From a virus: 64,000 bases of DNA. Under the pieces are notes generated by a model that did not search any database, had not been told where the DNA came from, and saw only the letters and a list, made by a program, of their open reading frames with translations. Position 1 is the first letter of the stretch. The number at the start of each line of letters is the position of its first letter. The position numbers and the translations under genes are program-made. The stretch lies in the IMG/VR virus record IMGVR_UViG_3300023184_000030, positions 1 to 64,000 of that record; one strand, 5' to 3'. Positions 24,738 to 33,860 of this stretch are shown here, in pieces.

Positions 24738-26198
24738 TTATTTATTTTCAAAGTAGATTCCTGCATGGGCTTCACCCTTTGCTTTACCCGGACTATATTT
24801 ATCTTCAGGCTCTTCAGTAACCACGAATGCCTTATTAGGATTTACTATTAACCCCATTCTTCTCATTAGTGTTCTATTTGCTAAGAATGGCGTGCTTTTA
24901 TCTGTTCTGTCGACAGGGGAAACTTTAACATTAGGTATTAGGCTTCCGTTAAATTCAAGGTTAATTTCTATAATAGGTCTAGTGTGTGTATCCCTTCCAA
25001 TTTCAGCATCGGAATATCCGACAATATCATTAACAAACTTCTTATCCCCAACAGTCCAAAGAAGCTTTTTACCATTCTCTTCAATTTCGTCTGCATGAAG
25101 TGTGCAAGATTTTGCTCCATTTCCAGTATCGAATTTAGCTATCATATTACCAATTCCTGGTATAGATATTTGCTCGAGATAGCCAATTTCTAAGTTAGCA
25201 TAGCTCCAATTCTCCTTATCTAAAATGTAATCAAGCACATCGTTAACAATAGGTTTACCTATAGCCTTAGAAATACCCTCTGTTCCCGGAGATGAATTAA
25301 CCTCTAAAATATAAGGTTTCTTAGTTTTCTTATCTATCATGATATCTACCCCACACCAGTGACATCCAACTGCGTTAGCTGCTTTGCAAGCTATTTCTAC
25401 TAAATCCTCTGGGATTTCGTAATTTGATACAGATCCACCTAAAGAATAGTTAGTTCTAAAGTCTTTATCCACCGCCTCTCTTTTCATAGATCCTAAGATA
25501 ATACAGTTGTCTGAAGATGGTTTGATTGGATCGAAGTTCTTAATTATAACCTGAATTCTAAGGTCAAAGTTTGAATCAATTTTTTCCTGAACCAATATCT
25601 CACTGTTCTCATCAAGTTTTCTTATCGTTTGATAGACAGACTTTAAAGATGCGTAAGAATCCACAATAGAAACTCCAATGCCTTGTGTTCCCGATAAAAG
25701 CTTCATGATAATAGGAAATTTACCTCCTATCTTTTCTAATGCAGAATCGAGAAATTCCTCATTCGGTACTAAAGCATATTTAGGAACGGGTAATCCCGCT
25801 TCCTCCATGTATTGTGAAGTTATGTACTTGTTTTCGCAAACCTCGATGGATTCCAGTGTATTTACAGTGAAATATCGGTCAGCTTCTAATTGTGTCAGAA
25901 TTTGCTTAGTGTAAGAGTTTTCTATTACTCCTCTTCTTGGTATAATCACTGTTGAATTGGGATCGATTAGGATTCCCTCTTCCCCAGTTTTTAATAGGTG
26001 CCCATTATAAACTTTCTCTATTACCACCTGGTTTACATCAACCACGTAGCATTCAACACCTCTTTTTTCACATTGTTCTTCAAAAGACTTAGAGGTCTTA
26101 CTTCCCTGGGTATTCCCAGTCAGAACTATAACCTTAGTGGTTTCTCCTTTTGCTTCATTTAAAAAGGACCAAAAATCCAATACTTTACCGGCCATCAA
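24738..26198 (-). CDS. RimK-like ATP-grasp ligase fused to retropepsin-like zinc-protease domain, tagged
   Basis: 486 residues. The N-terminus MMAGKVLDFWSFLNEAKGE is a full tag with an L-N-E/A cleavage-like site. Residues about 20-320 are ATP-grasp (FPIIMKLLSGTQGIGVSIVDS; CGVDIMIDKKTKKPYILEVNSSPG), as in RimK, which adds glutamate to ribosomal protein S6. The C-terminal part (AKFDTGNGAKSCTLHADEI ... NRTLMRRMGLIVNPNKAF) matches the RimK-associated aspartyl protease-like domain. Cellular genomes often keep the two as neighbours. A GATATATA element precedes it at 26220-26227. If packaged, it could modify host proteins soon after injection. Confidence 0.85.
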   Translation of the reverse strand: MMAGKVLDFWSFLNEAKGETTKVIVLTGNTQGSKTSKSFEEQCEKRGVECYVVDVNQVVIEKVYNGHLLKTGEEGILIDPNSTVIIPRRGVIENSYTKQILTQLEADRYFTVNTLESIEVCENKYITSQYMEEAGLPVPKYALVPNEEFLDSALEKIGGKFPIIMKLLSGTQGIGVSIVDSYASLKSVYQTIRKLDENSEILVQEKIDSNFDLRIQVIIKNFDPIKPSSDNCIILGSMKREAVDKDFRTNYSLGGSVSNYEIPEDLVEIACKAANAVGCHWCGVDIMIDKKTKKPYILEVNSSPGTEGISKAIGKPIVNDVLDYILDKENWSYANLEIGYLEQISIPGIGNMIAKFDTGNGAKSCTLHADEIEENGKKLLWTVGDKKFVNDIVGYSDAEIGRDTHTRPIIEINLEFNGSLIPNVKVSPVDRTDKSTPFLANRTLMRRMGLIVNPNKAFVVTEEPEDKYSPGKAKGEAHAGIYFENK

Positions 26199-26218
26199 TA
26201 TTCTATTATTTTTATAAG

Positions 26219-26491
26219 CTATATATCACTTATCTGATCTCTTAAAAAGTGCTTGACCATTATTGCCTTCTTTAATTCATTCAGCTCCTGTACAATTTCA
26301 TGTTCTTCTTCCAAATAGAATAAGTCAATCATCTGATCCAGATTAAATAGCTTAGTTATTGAGCCTATAGAATTTGTTTGAATATACCGCTTTTTCCCCT
26401 TTAGAACTAGTTCGGCCTCCTCTAATATAAATCTACGATATAAATCATAGTTATCGAGTATGTTTTCCTGCGGCGCGTTTTCTCTCTCCAT
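26219..26491 (-). CDS. Small hypothetical protein
   Basis: 90 residues, acidic and helical (LFYLEEEHEIVQELNELKKAI). Remote similarity to the 'EKC' small proteins, lacking the Cys. It overlaps the upstream gene by 41 nt, so its true start could be later. Confidence 0.45.
   Translation of the reverse strand: MERENAPQENILDNYDLYRRFILEEAELVLKGKKRYIQTNSIGSITKLFNLDQMIDLFYLEEEHEIVQELNELKKAIMVKHFLRDQISDI
26220..26227 (-). promoter_or_regulatory. GATATATA late-type promoter element
   Basis: 22 nt upstream of the ATP-grasp/protease start, overlapping the end of the 26219-26491 gene. Confidence 0.4.
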
Positions 26492-26663
26492 GGGATTTTA
26501 TTTTTTCATAAAGTGAATCTAGATAGTCCATCGATTCCTTTGAGCCTATTAGTGCATCGGATTTTCCCACAACCGCATTCAGAAATTCCTCATCTGAATT
26601 ATATTCTTTTCTTCTTTCCTTCAGTACTTCTATCTTCTGAATATATCTTTTATTGAATCCCAT
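26451..26663 (-). CDS. Small basic hypothetical protein
   Basis: 70 residues, highly charged and helical, ending in KSHGERKRAAGKHTR. Lies 4 nt upstream of the next gene in the operon. Function unknown. Confidence 0.55.
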   Translation of the reverse strand: MGFNKRYIQKIEVLKERRKEYNSDEEFLNAVVGKSDALIGSKESMDYLDSLYEKIKSHGERKRAAGKHTR

Positions 26664-26667
26664 ATTA

Positions 26668-27816
26668 TTAAAATAAAGCGTTTATTAAGAATAAATTTGG
26701 GCTTATTGTATTATAGCCCATAACCTCGATGAATCTATTAATAGGGTCCAGGATCGTTTTGGTAAATTGCATGTCATGGTCTATTGGTGGTGCATATTCA
26801 TAAGGGTATGTTCCCTGTGCATAAGCAAAAACGTTATTGTCCATTATGGACTTAGTCTTAACAAAATAATAATTTATTTTCTCACCACTTCTAATCAAAG
26901 GGTATTTGTCTTTATATTTTGATCTGTTTAGCAAAAGATTATGATAAGCTGCTGCTCTAACTTGAATAGGACATCCTTTTGTGACTTCTAAGGCACTTAC
27001 ATCATTAAGGATATACTTTTCATAGTTATTAATTGCTATTGCAGCAGAGATGTTCCTAGGCTCCTGTATTTTAAAGTCTCTCTTAATATCCTTAAGCTCC
27101 TTTACAAATTCTCTTATATCGAATGCACGGCCTTTAGCAAAGATGAATTTCGTTAGATAAATTAGTTTCTCCCTAACAAAAGGCGGGGTTCCGCCTTTGA
27201 TCATTTCCACCCCTACCGTCTTTATTTGTGAGAGCGGATCCATATGTAGACCATCTGAATAAACTAGATTAGTAACATACTTCTTCTTTCCCAAGAATAT
27301 ACCATTTATTGCCAGGTTCTCCATCTCGAAATCCTGGTAATTTATCGTACCCCATTTTTTGGAATATTTCTCGAAGCATGTCTTAAGATATTCAGCTAAT
27401 CTAAATTCATTAATTTTTAATATCAGATCCTTGGGATCACCTTTCCAATCGCAAGAATCTACAACCTCCTGGAAGGTAACGTAGTTAGAATCAGTATCCC
27501 CATAAACAACTAGAGGCTTAACCACTCTTTTAACTGTGGTAACACCTAGCTTTTCGTGAAGATCCTTATCGGAGTGCCAGAATTCATGGAAATATTTATG
27601 TAATACTTTCTCTGAATATTTGATCAAATCCTGACCCTGTAGTGTAACTGCCTCTGCAACATCAGGATTAAAGCAAACAAACCAGTTATTTCCAATCGCT
27701 CCATAGATGGAGTTCATTGTTAATTTTACTGCTTGCTCCTCGTTCTTTAACTCGTTCTTTAGAGAGGTAAGTTTTTCTATTCTTTCTTCAATTTCTTTTA
27801 TTTCTTCTTGAGTCAT
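26668..27816 (-). CDS. DNA polymerase (family B, gp43-like), C-terminal half
   Basis: 382 residues with motif B KLTMNSIYGAIGN, motif C YGDTDSNY and the GKKKYV thumb-proximal motif, but no exonuclease or motif A. Those reside in the other half at 43009-44409. The first 30 residues (EIKEIEERIEKLTSLKNELKN) are a strongly charged helix, presumably the second fingers helix. The break lies at the tip of the fingers, so the two polypeptides could assemble into one enzyme. No intein or ligation sequence is visible at either end. Confidence 0.92.
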   Translation of the reverse strand: MTQEEIKEIEERIEKLTSLKNELKNEEQAVKLTMNSIYGAIGNNWFVCFNPDVAEAVTLQGQDLIKYSEKVLHKYFHEFWHSDKDLHEKLGVTTVKRVVKPLVVYGDTDSNYVTFQEVVDSCDWKGDPKDLILKINEFRLAEYLKTCFEKYSKKWGTINYQDFEMENLAINGIFLGKKKYVTNLVYSDGLHMDPLSQIKTVGVEMIKGGTPPFVREKLIYLTKFIFAKGRAFDIREFVKELKDIKRDFKIQEPRNISAAIAINNYEKYILNDVSALEVTKGCPIQVRAAAYHNLLLNRSKYKDKYPLIRSGEKINYYFVKTKSIMDNNVFAYAQGTYPYEYAPPIDHDMQFTKTILDPINRFIEVMGYNTISPNLFLINALF

Positions 27817-28737
27817 TTATCTTAAATTTGTTGGATCGAGCTGTGATCTCTCTACCAAATCTGGATTTCTTGGGGTTTTCGAATATTTCCATTCATTGTT
27901 AATGAACGTGTTCCTATAAATATACTGACTGGGTCCTACGTTAGTTTCAATGAATTGATAATTATAATCTTTTCTGCAGAAATTGTAAAAATTAAATCCC
28001 CCTGGATTTTTTAGTATCTTTAAATTTCCATCGTTAACTAATAGTCCAGAAATCGATTGATCGTGTCTGTGTCCTATTTTTCCGTGTGTTTTAACATCAT
28101 CACTATAGTAAGTATCCTTACCGTCAATAGATTTAAGACTTGCACACTCATCTATCAAATTCCATTTTAACCATTCAGAAACGAACTCCACCGATTTTTT
28201 ATTCTTTTGTAATACCATAAATCCTGATGCGTGCTGGATTGAGTGTCTGTATTTTTGCATACCCATTCTGTCCATACATCTTTCAGTTGTGAAATTTTCG
28301 TGGGTGTGTGGGGCTAATTCATTATTGACAAACCAAACTGTTTCTGTTGTTAATATTCCATCATTAGAGGAACAAAGTTCTTTAATAGTTTCTAGCGAGT
28401 GAACAGAAGAATCGAACGAGAAGTTTATCCAGTGTTCAGGTGATACATCATTGTATATCAGGAAATCCCCATCATTAATTGATTTTAGTGATTCCAATAT
28501 AGCAAATGGTTTATAGCATCTTCCATTCATATCAGGATTTGTCTCATCCAATATCCTTTTATTCTTTGCATAAAAATCATTGGATATGATATCGGCCCAT
28601 TTCCAAAAGAAAAGATTAGAAAAACCTAGGCCCTCGATTATATTGAAGGCCTGGTCTTGCGTTTGTGAATATTTTCCGTCTTTTCTTCCGAATCTATCGT
28701 CGGATACAGTTACGAATGAAATGCTATTTGAACTCAT
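27817..28737 (-). CDS. GT-A-like glycosyltransferase
   Basis: 306 residues. KPFAILESLKSINDGDFLIYNDV (D-x-V metal-type site) and HASGFMVLQKNKKSVEFVSEWLKW followed by HRHDQSISGLLV are the layout of small GT-A transferases of the capsule/LPS type. Overlap-free junction with both polymerase and clamp genes. Acceptor unknown. Confidence 0.65.
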   Translation of the reverse strand: MSSNSISFVTVSDDRFGRKDGKYSQTQDQAFNIIEGLGFSNLFFWKWADIISNDFYAKNKRILDETNPDMNGRCYKPFAILESLKSINDGDFLIYNDVSPEHWINFSFDSSVHSLETIKELCSSNDGILTTETVWFVNNELAPHTHENFTTERCMDRMGMQKYRHSIQHASGFMVLQKNKKSVEFVSEWLKWNLIDECASLKSIDGKDTYYSDDVKTHGKIGHRHDQSISGLLVNDGNLKILKNPGGFNFYNFCRKDYNYQFIETNVGPSQYIYRNTFINNEWKYSKTPRNPDLVERSQLDPTNLR

Positions 28738-28743
28738 TGTGGA

Positions 28744-29505
28744 TTATTTTTCAACTAATCCAATTGCGATGGAAGTTGATGATTGTTCCGAGCACATAAC
28801 CAATCTATTATCATGTACGTAAACCTGACAAGTCTCAGCTTCCATGTATGATAATTGTCCCTTATAGATATTAGAGATAACAGATTCTGATATAGTTATT
28901 TCAGAAGAACCTAAATTAAGTTTATATCTGAATGAATCACCAAATGCATGAGCATTTTTTTCATTTATTTCAAATGCTAATACTTCTTCCGAGTTTGTTT
29001 CCAATCCACACAATGAAAGAATTGTAGTAAAGTCTGATTGGTAGATCTTGAATTGTGCAAGTGCATCTTCCTGTGAATGTACCATGCTCAAGATCTTATC
29101 TTCGACATAAGATAATAATCCCAGATCTGCACATCTTAATCTGATATTCAGTGAAGCAGAAATAAGTTTGATCTCAGTCGATACGCAATCACCATCTACA
29201 TTATCAGTAGTAAGTTCTAAGTAAACGTCCTCTTCTGGTCTGAAATGTTTAAATGCTTCCATCAATCTTGTAGCATCTAAAATACCAATTTTAACACGAT
29301 CAGTTTTCAATTTTGCCCAATCAACATCCCCTTCCATAACATCAGACAATAAAATACTAGTGTATTTCATAACCGATTTATCCGCGGTGTGAACTTTAGA
29401 GAACAAGTTATCCTTTGTTAGTTCAAGGATTACACTTTTCTCTACTGATTTAAGTCTTTTTAAAAAGACTAGAAAATTTTGAATGCTTGTTATTCTTAAT
29501 TTCAT
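28744..29505 (-). CDS. DNA polymerase sliding clamp (gp45-like)
   Basis: 253 residues. It starts MKLRITSIQNFLVFLKRLKSVEKSVILELTKDNLFSKVHTADKSVMKY, the first lobe of a T4/PCNA-type clamp, with repeated beta-alpha-beta pattern. Placed next to the polymerase C-half and gp52, as expected in a replication cluster. The fold assignment is from pattern and context; sequence identity is low. Confidence 0.78.
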   Translation of the reverse strand: MKLRITSIQNFLVFLKRLKSVEKSVILELTKDNLFSKVHTADKSVMKYTSILLSDVMEGDVDWAKLKTDRVKIGILDATRLMEAFKHFRPEEDVYLELTTDNVDGDCVSTEIKLISASLNIRLRCADLGLLSYVEDKILSMVHSQEDALAQFKIYQSDFTTILSLCGLETNSEEVLAFEINEKNAHAFGDSFRYKLNLGSSEITISESVISNIYKGQLSYMEAETCQVYVHDNRLVMCSEQSSTSIAIGLVEK

Positions 29506-29543
29506 TTTTCTTATTATTTGATAGTTCTAGTTTGATTTTATAA

Positions 29544-30950
29544 TTAAATTTCGTTTTCGTCTGAATCTTCATTCGAAATTACCGTATCTTCTTCATCGGG
29601 TACCTGATAAACTTCTATTCCTTCTATTTGATTTGTCTCGAATAGATTTACCATTGGCTTAAAGGACTTAATTTTACCTAATGCCTGTATTTTCTTAGCC
29701 GCTTCTTTGTGTATTTTTTCCTGGTCTTTTACAAGCTTTTTAGCTTCAGCTATTTTTTCTTTTAACTCCTTGATATCAATCTCAGTTTGTTTGATGTGAT
29801 CAGAGCTTAATCTTATTATTTCAATTCTCTGCAATCTCTGTGAAATCCAATTTTCGAATTCCCCTAGGAATGATATGATCTCATCGTTTGTTCTTTTCTT
29901 AGATATCATGAAATTAAGGAACTTCAGTTTTGCTTCCAAAAACTGTAGCTCTCTAGAATAGTCACTAAGATCCTTCAATAACCTTTTTAACTTAACTAAT
30001 TCAAGATGACCCTTAAAATGATCTAAGTACTCTTTGACAGAAGTGAATTCCATAACGCCACCGTCACGAATGAATATAACATCCTCAGTAACTATAATCT
30101 TACATAGTCTTGATATGACTTCAACAATTTCAGTAAACCTAGTATTATCCATACCTCTTAGTGAAACTATAAGATCACACTTACTTTGAGATCTGTTTTC
30201 TATCCTATACTCACATCCAGAGTTTTCTAATTTAGAATCTAGCTTATTTATAAAGCTATCATATCTCATTACCGGAGGTAAATCGTAGATGTGTATTGTT
30301 TTTTTCTTAACATCAACATCAAATCCGCTTTCAAATAACCACGTATTATCCTCGTTTCTAAATTTTGATATCTTACCCGAGAAATCTTTAAAATATGGCT
30401 TAAGCAATTTTGGAGATCCGTTTAGATACTCTATGATATCCTCTAATTTTCTAGGAAGGATGTTACTTCTGTACCCTACTGCAATACCAACAACATGGGT
30501 TAGTAATCCGACAGGAACTTCAACGTGAAGCCAATCGTGACCACCCTCTTCGTTCTTGTCATTAAGATCATAGTTTTTGAATAGAAAATCTTTGATCTTA
30601 CTATTGATTTTAACTGACGTATACCTAGGTGCGGATGGGCTTGGATTAACCGGAGATCCGAAGAATCCATCACCTTCTAAAACACTAAATGAGCATCCGA
30701 AAGGTCTAGCTAATTTTGATATAGCTCCTGAAAGAGAGGAATCACCGTGGTGATATAAACCAGTTTTTATTACCTCACCAACCAATCCTATGGTCTTATT
30801 AAATTTTCCTGGCGAGTTCTCCAATATCAATCTTTGAACTGGCGTTAAAGCATCATAGAAATTTGGTATGCCTCTGCTTTGTAAAACATATAATGCGTAC
30901 GTTCTATATTGATGATTTATTTGATCTGATATGCTTAAATTTTGTAACAT
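29544..30950 (-). CDS. DNA topoisomerase II medium subunit (gp52-like)
   Basis: It cuts and rejoins DNA. 468 residues: YALYVLQSRGIPNFYDALTPVQRLIL is the GyrA/ParC N-terminal signature, and APRYTSVKIN carries the probable catalytic Tyr near residue 110. A coiled-coil stretch runs from about residue 310 to 430 (KLKFLNFMISKKRTNDEIISFLGE ... KELKEKIAEAKKLVKDQEKI). Partner of the ATPase subunit at 33861-35648. Its C-terminus is acidic. Confidence 0.9.
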   Translation of the reverse strand: MLQNLSISDQINHQYRTYALYVLQSRGIPNFYDALTPVQRLILENSPGKFNKTIGLVGEVIKTGLYHHGDSSLSGAISKLARPFGCSFSVLEGDGFFGSPVNPSPSAPRYTSVKINSKIKDFLFKNYDLNDKNEEGGHDWLHVEVPVGLLTHVVGIAVGYRSNILPRKLEDIIEYLNGSPKLLKPYFKDFSGKISKFRNEDNTWLFESGFDVDVKKKTIHIYDLPPVMRYDSFINKLDSKLENSGCEYRIENRSQSKCDLIVSLRGMDNTRFTEIVEVISRLCKIIVTEDVIFIRDGGVMEFTSVKEYLDHFKGHLELVKLKRLLKDLSDYSRELQFLEAKLKFLNFMISKKRTNDEIISFLGEFENWISQRLQRIEIIRLSSDHIKQTEIDIKELKEKIAEAKKLVKDQEKIHKEAAKKIQALGKIKSFKPMVNLFETNQIEGIEVYQVPDEEDTVISNEDSDENEI

Positions 30951-30965
30951 TATAGATTTTTATTA

Positions 30966-31277
30966 TTAACTATTTCTTGATCCTTTAACTAGATAAATTA
31001 TAAATGATTCAATCAATACTGAAACACCGCTTTGAATTATCGGGTATGCTATGTAACCAAACCATTCGTAGCTTGATATGTAGGGAACTTCACCTACCGC
31101 TAAAAGAGGAACGAATATGATTGCACCAACCCATACACCTGTGCATTGTATACACGAAAGTAACTTTCCAAAAAATGGATACATTACAAGAAGGTAATTT
31201 CTAAACTGATCAAATATGGATCCGTTTACTAGGATGGACGTAAGTGACCATCCAAGAAATAAATATAGTATAGTCAT
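30966..31277 (-). CDS. DUF1360-like membrane protein
   Basis: 103 residues with three hydrophobic segments and the LLSCIQCTGVWVGAI CxxC motif typical of the DUF1360 family of small membrane proteins found in bacteria and phages. Function unknown. Confidence 0.7.
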   Translation of the reverse strand: MTILYLFLGWSLTSILVNGSIFDQFRNYLLVMYPFFGKLLSCIQCTGVWVGAIIFVPLLAVGEVPYISSYEWFGYIAYPIIQSGVSVLIESFIIYLVKGSRNS

Positions 31278-31280
31278 AGC

Positions 31281-32324
31281 TTAAAAGTGTTCGATTGCTT
31301 TCATTTGTTCTTCGGTAAGGAATTCAGGTATTTTAACATTCACCTGGACTAAGATATCACCAAATCCAAATCCATTAAATTCAGGTAATCCCTTTCCTTT
31401 TAATCTGAATATTTTACCTGGTTGCGTTCCTGGTGGAACTTTTATTCTAAAGCTAGATCCGGTTAAGTTGGGGAAATCCATTTCGGTACCTAGACAAATC
31501 TCTCTAAATGAAATATATTTCTCGCTTACTAGATTTACTCCATCTCTACGATAAACCGGATGTGCATATTCTTCTATTGTTATAACAAGATCTCCCGGAT
31601 TTGAAGGTGCCTTTGCCCAATCCCCTTTAGCAGCCAAAACATAAGAAACACCAGCTATAGATCCTTTAGGTATATTGAAATCAACCTCTTCATCTTTCCT
31701 GACCGTGCCTGTTCCCGAGCAATCATTGCAAGGCTTTCTCGGTTTAGTTCCGTGCCCTCCGCAAGATCTACATGTTTCCTGTGTGACCATTTCTCCAAAT
31801 TGGTAGTGAACAGTTTTATTAACTCGTCCTATTCCTCCACAGTTAGAACAATTTACAACATCAGCATTCTCTGCACCTGTACCTTTACATGGCTCACAGT
31901 GGACTCTCCTATTAAGTTTAACCTTCTTATTCGTCCCCGTCATCATTTCTTCTAATGTTAAAGCTACGATAGTGTTTATATTCCTACCCTTGTTTATCAT
32001 TGGCTCTTGAGATCTTTTACTCTGGCCATTGAAAAACGATGAGAAGTCTCCGCTTTGAAATGGATTTGTTCCGTTCCAGTATTGTTCAAATGGATTACCA
32101 CCACCCGCTCCAGAGAAGGGACTTGGGTTATCATATTTTGATTTTTTGTTTGGGTCAGATAAATTATCATAAGCCTCCGAAACCTCTTTAAATTTTTTCT
32201 CCGCTTCAGGATCATTTCCTGTTTTGTCCGGATGATATTTTATAGCTAGCTTTCGGTAAGCCTTTTTTATCTCTTCTGGTGAAGCTCCTCTAGGAACCCC
32301 TAATATTTGATAGTAATCTTTCAT
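31281..32324 (-). CDS. dnaJ: DnaJ (Hsp40) chaperone
   Basis: 347 residues. J domain with HPD ([10 protein letters not shown]), Gly/Phe region (about 75-110), four CxxCxGxG-like zinc repeats ([32 protein letters not shown]) and both client-binding domains: a complete type I DnaJ. Co-chaperone for the DnaK at 47889-49772. Phage-encoded DnaJ is uncommon; it may help assemble or fold virion or replication proteins. Confidence 0.96.
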   Translation of the reverse strand: MKDYYQILGVPRGASPEEIKKAYRKLAIKYHPDKTGNDPEAEKKFKEVSEAYDNLSDPNKKSKYDNPSPFSGAGGGNPFEQYWNGTNPFQSGDFSSFFNGQSKRSQEPMINKGRNINTIVALTLEEMMTGTNKKVKLNRRVHCEPCKGTGAENADVVNCSNCGGIGRVNKTVHYQFGEMVTQETCRSCGGHGTKPRKPCNDCSGTGTVRKDEEVDFNIPKGSIAGVSYVLAAKGDWAKAPSNPGDLVITIEEYAHPVYRRDGVNLVSEKYISFREICLGTEMDFPNLTGSSFRIKVPPGTQPGKIFRLKGKGLPEFNGFGFGDILVQVNVKIPEFLTEEQMKAIEHF

Positions 32325-32328
32325 ATTG

Positions 32329-32670
32329 TTATTCCTGAGATTTAAAAAGGTTTTTTATTCTAGAAATACTAGGAGATTCCTCAATGGATTCCCTGTTTTT
32401 CCATCTTTCTTTAAATTCTTTGCTTAAGTCCAGAACTTCCTTACAAACTTCATAATCTTCTAGCTCTTCCCAATAATGGAGGATCCTTTCGGTAAATCCG
32501 TCTATCTGAGACTCTTCATTAAACACATAAAGTAAATCTTCGGTTTTGCTTCTCAAAGAATCTATAAAAAGATCCTGAACAGCTCTTTCTATATGCTTCT
32601 TTATGACTTCAAACTGAGGGTGCTTCCCTCCGTTTCTGAAATCGTCTATTTGAAAACCACCACTGTGCAT
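32329..32670 (-). CDS. Small hypothetical protein, 'EKC'-related
   Basis: 113 residues, helical. [23 protein letters not shown] resembles the motif of the paralogues at 16586-17057. Function unknown. Confidence 0.6.
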   Translation of the reverse strand: MHSGGFQIDDFRNGGKHPQFEVIKKHIERAVQDLFIDSLRSKTEDLLYVFNEESQIDGFTERILHYWEELEDYEVCKEVLDLSKEFKERWKNRESIEESPSISRIKNLFKSQE

Positions 32671-32673
32671 ATT

Positions 32674-32907
32674 TTATATCGAAGATTCATTTAGTATTCC
32701 AGCTACAGTGTTGAAATTATCAAGATCATGAAGATCAGTCATTTCTAATCCAGATTCTTTGATAGCAGAATCTGTTTTTTCTTTACTGAAACTGTCGCAA
32801 AGATATTCATATCTTACCAAAGCTTCCGTATTACAATCAACGGTATATTTAATTTCTTTTGTATTAAGAATAATATTCTCAAAGTTCTGTATGTTATCTT
32901 CCATCAT
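32674..32907 (-). CDS. Small acidic hypothetical protein
   Basis: 77 residues without recognised motif, in a tight row of genes (3-nt and 1-nt gaps on either side). Confidence 0.55.
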   Translation of the reverse strand: MMEDNIQNFENIILNTKEIKYTVDCNTEALVRYEYLCDSFSKEKTDSAIKESGLEMTDLHDLDNFNTVAGILNESSI

Positions 32908-32908
32908 T

Positions 32909-33823
32909 TTAGCGATTTTTATTTTCTTTTAGGAATTTGAGCAAAGCCAAATCCTTCATTTTTACTTCAAACTCTATATCAAAATTAAGTCCATAAGTTT
33001 CGACATTTCCCCATATCCAGTCTGTATGCGCAAGCTCTTTTGATGTTTCATCCTCATAAAGTTTCTTAGAATCCGAGTAGTGTGTAATGGCAGGGATTTC
33101 TTTAGGCCAAGTAGATAGGCATAGAGCTAGTGCTTCTTCCTCATTAAGTATTGACGGGTTACATTGATTATGCAAATAATCAAAGGTAATTGGGATTCCT
33201 ATATTTTTATGTATTAAATGCAACAGATCAACCACTGTATATTGAGATTTCTTATCATCAACTTCAACAACCAGTCTTTTCTTAACAGAATCTGACAGTC
33301 TTTGGAAATTTAAACAAAATCTCTCTGCAGCTTCTTCCTTGGATGGTTGTGTTGTATTTACGTGTATATTTATGGGATAAAATAAACTCCTATCTAAACC
33401 CATCAAATCGAAGATTTCCCCGTGCTGGTTCAATTCTTTTATTGCCTTAGTAACTACAGATGGATTCAGTGAAGCTAAAACCCCATATGGTGATGGATGA
33501 AAAGTTATTCTCTGATCCGTTACCTTTGCAATTAATCCGCAATTTTTCAAGACTCCTACTATCATCGGGTAATCAGGAAGATCTTTTATTTCATATTCTG
33601 AACACCAGGGAAAGATATCGCTTGACATCCTATACATTTTAATCCCGTTATTGCCATTCCACTGTAACACCTTGCTTAGATCCATCACATTCTTCAAAGC
33701 AAGTTCAGAGGCATAAGCAATACCTTTTTCTTCAAAGGTCTTTTTGACCATTCCTCTATTTGTAGAAATTTTGTCTTTCGCTAAACTTAAATTTATACAA
33801 CAATAACCATATCTTCTTTCCAT
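32909..33823 (-). CDS. uvsE: UV damage endonuclease (UvdE/UvsE family)
   Basis: 304 residues. It nicks DNA 5' of UV lesions. The UVDE TIM-barrel pattern is present: YGYCCINLSL at the start, YRMSSDIFPWCSEYE, TFHPSPYGVLASLNP, HVNTTQ, VVEVDDKK and ITFDYLHNQCN (metal ligands His, Asp, Glu). Driven by its own promoter (33828-33859). T4 uses an unrelated DenV enzyme, so this is another functional replacement. Confidence 0.9.
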   Translation of the reverse strand: MERRYGYCCINLSLAKDKISTNRGMVKKTFEEKGIAYASELALKNVMDLSKVLQWNGNNGIKMYRMSSDIFPWCSEYEIKDLPDYPMIVGVLKNCGLIAKVTDQRITFHPSPYGVLASLNPSVVTKAIKELNQHGEIFDLMGLDRSLFYPINIHVNTTQPSKEEAAERFCLNFQRLSDSVKKRLVVEVDDKKSQYTVVDLLHLIHKNIGIPITFDYLHNQCNPSILNEEEALALCLSTWPKEIPAITHYSDSKKLYEDETSKELAHTDWIWGNVETYGLNFDIEFEVKMKDLALLKFLKENKNR

Positions 33824-33827
33824 TCGG

Positions 33828-33859
33828 TAAATATATTAAAATCCCCCGGGATAAAAAAA
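33828..33859 (-). promoter_or_regulatory. Phage promoter, fixed 32-nt architecture
   Basis: Minus strand: T-run, ATCCCG, 11 nt, TATATTTA. It lies between the topoisomerase stop and the UV endonuclease start. Confidence 0.65.
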
Positions 33860-33860
33860 A

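Noticed and set aside
26668-27816. Split intein joining the polymerase halves
   Set aside because: Neither end shows intein motifs (no N-terminal Cys block, no His-Asn ending); non-covalent assembly is more likely.
30966-31277. Holin
   Set aside because: The CIQCTG motif points to DUF1360; no lysis genes adjoin it.
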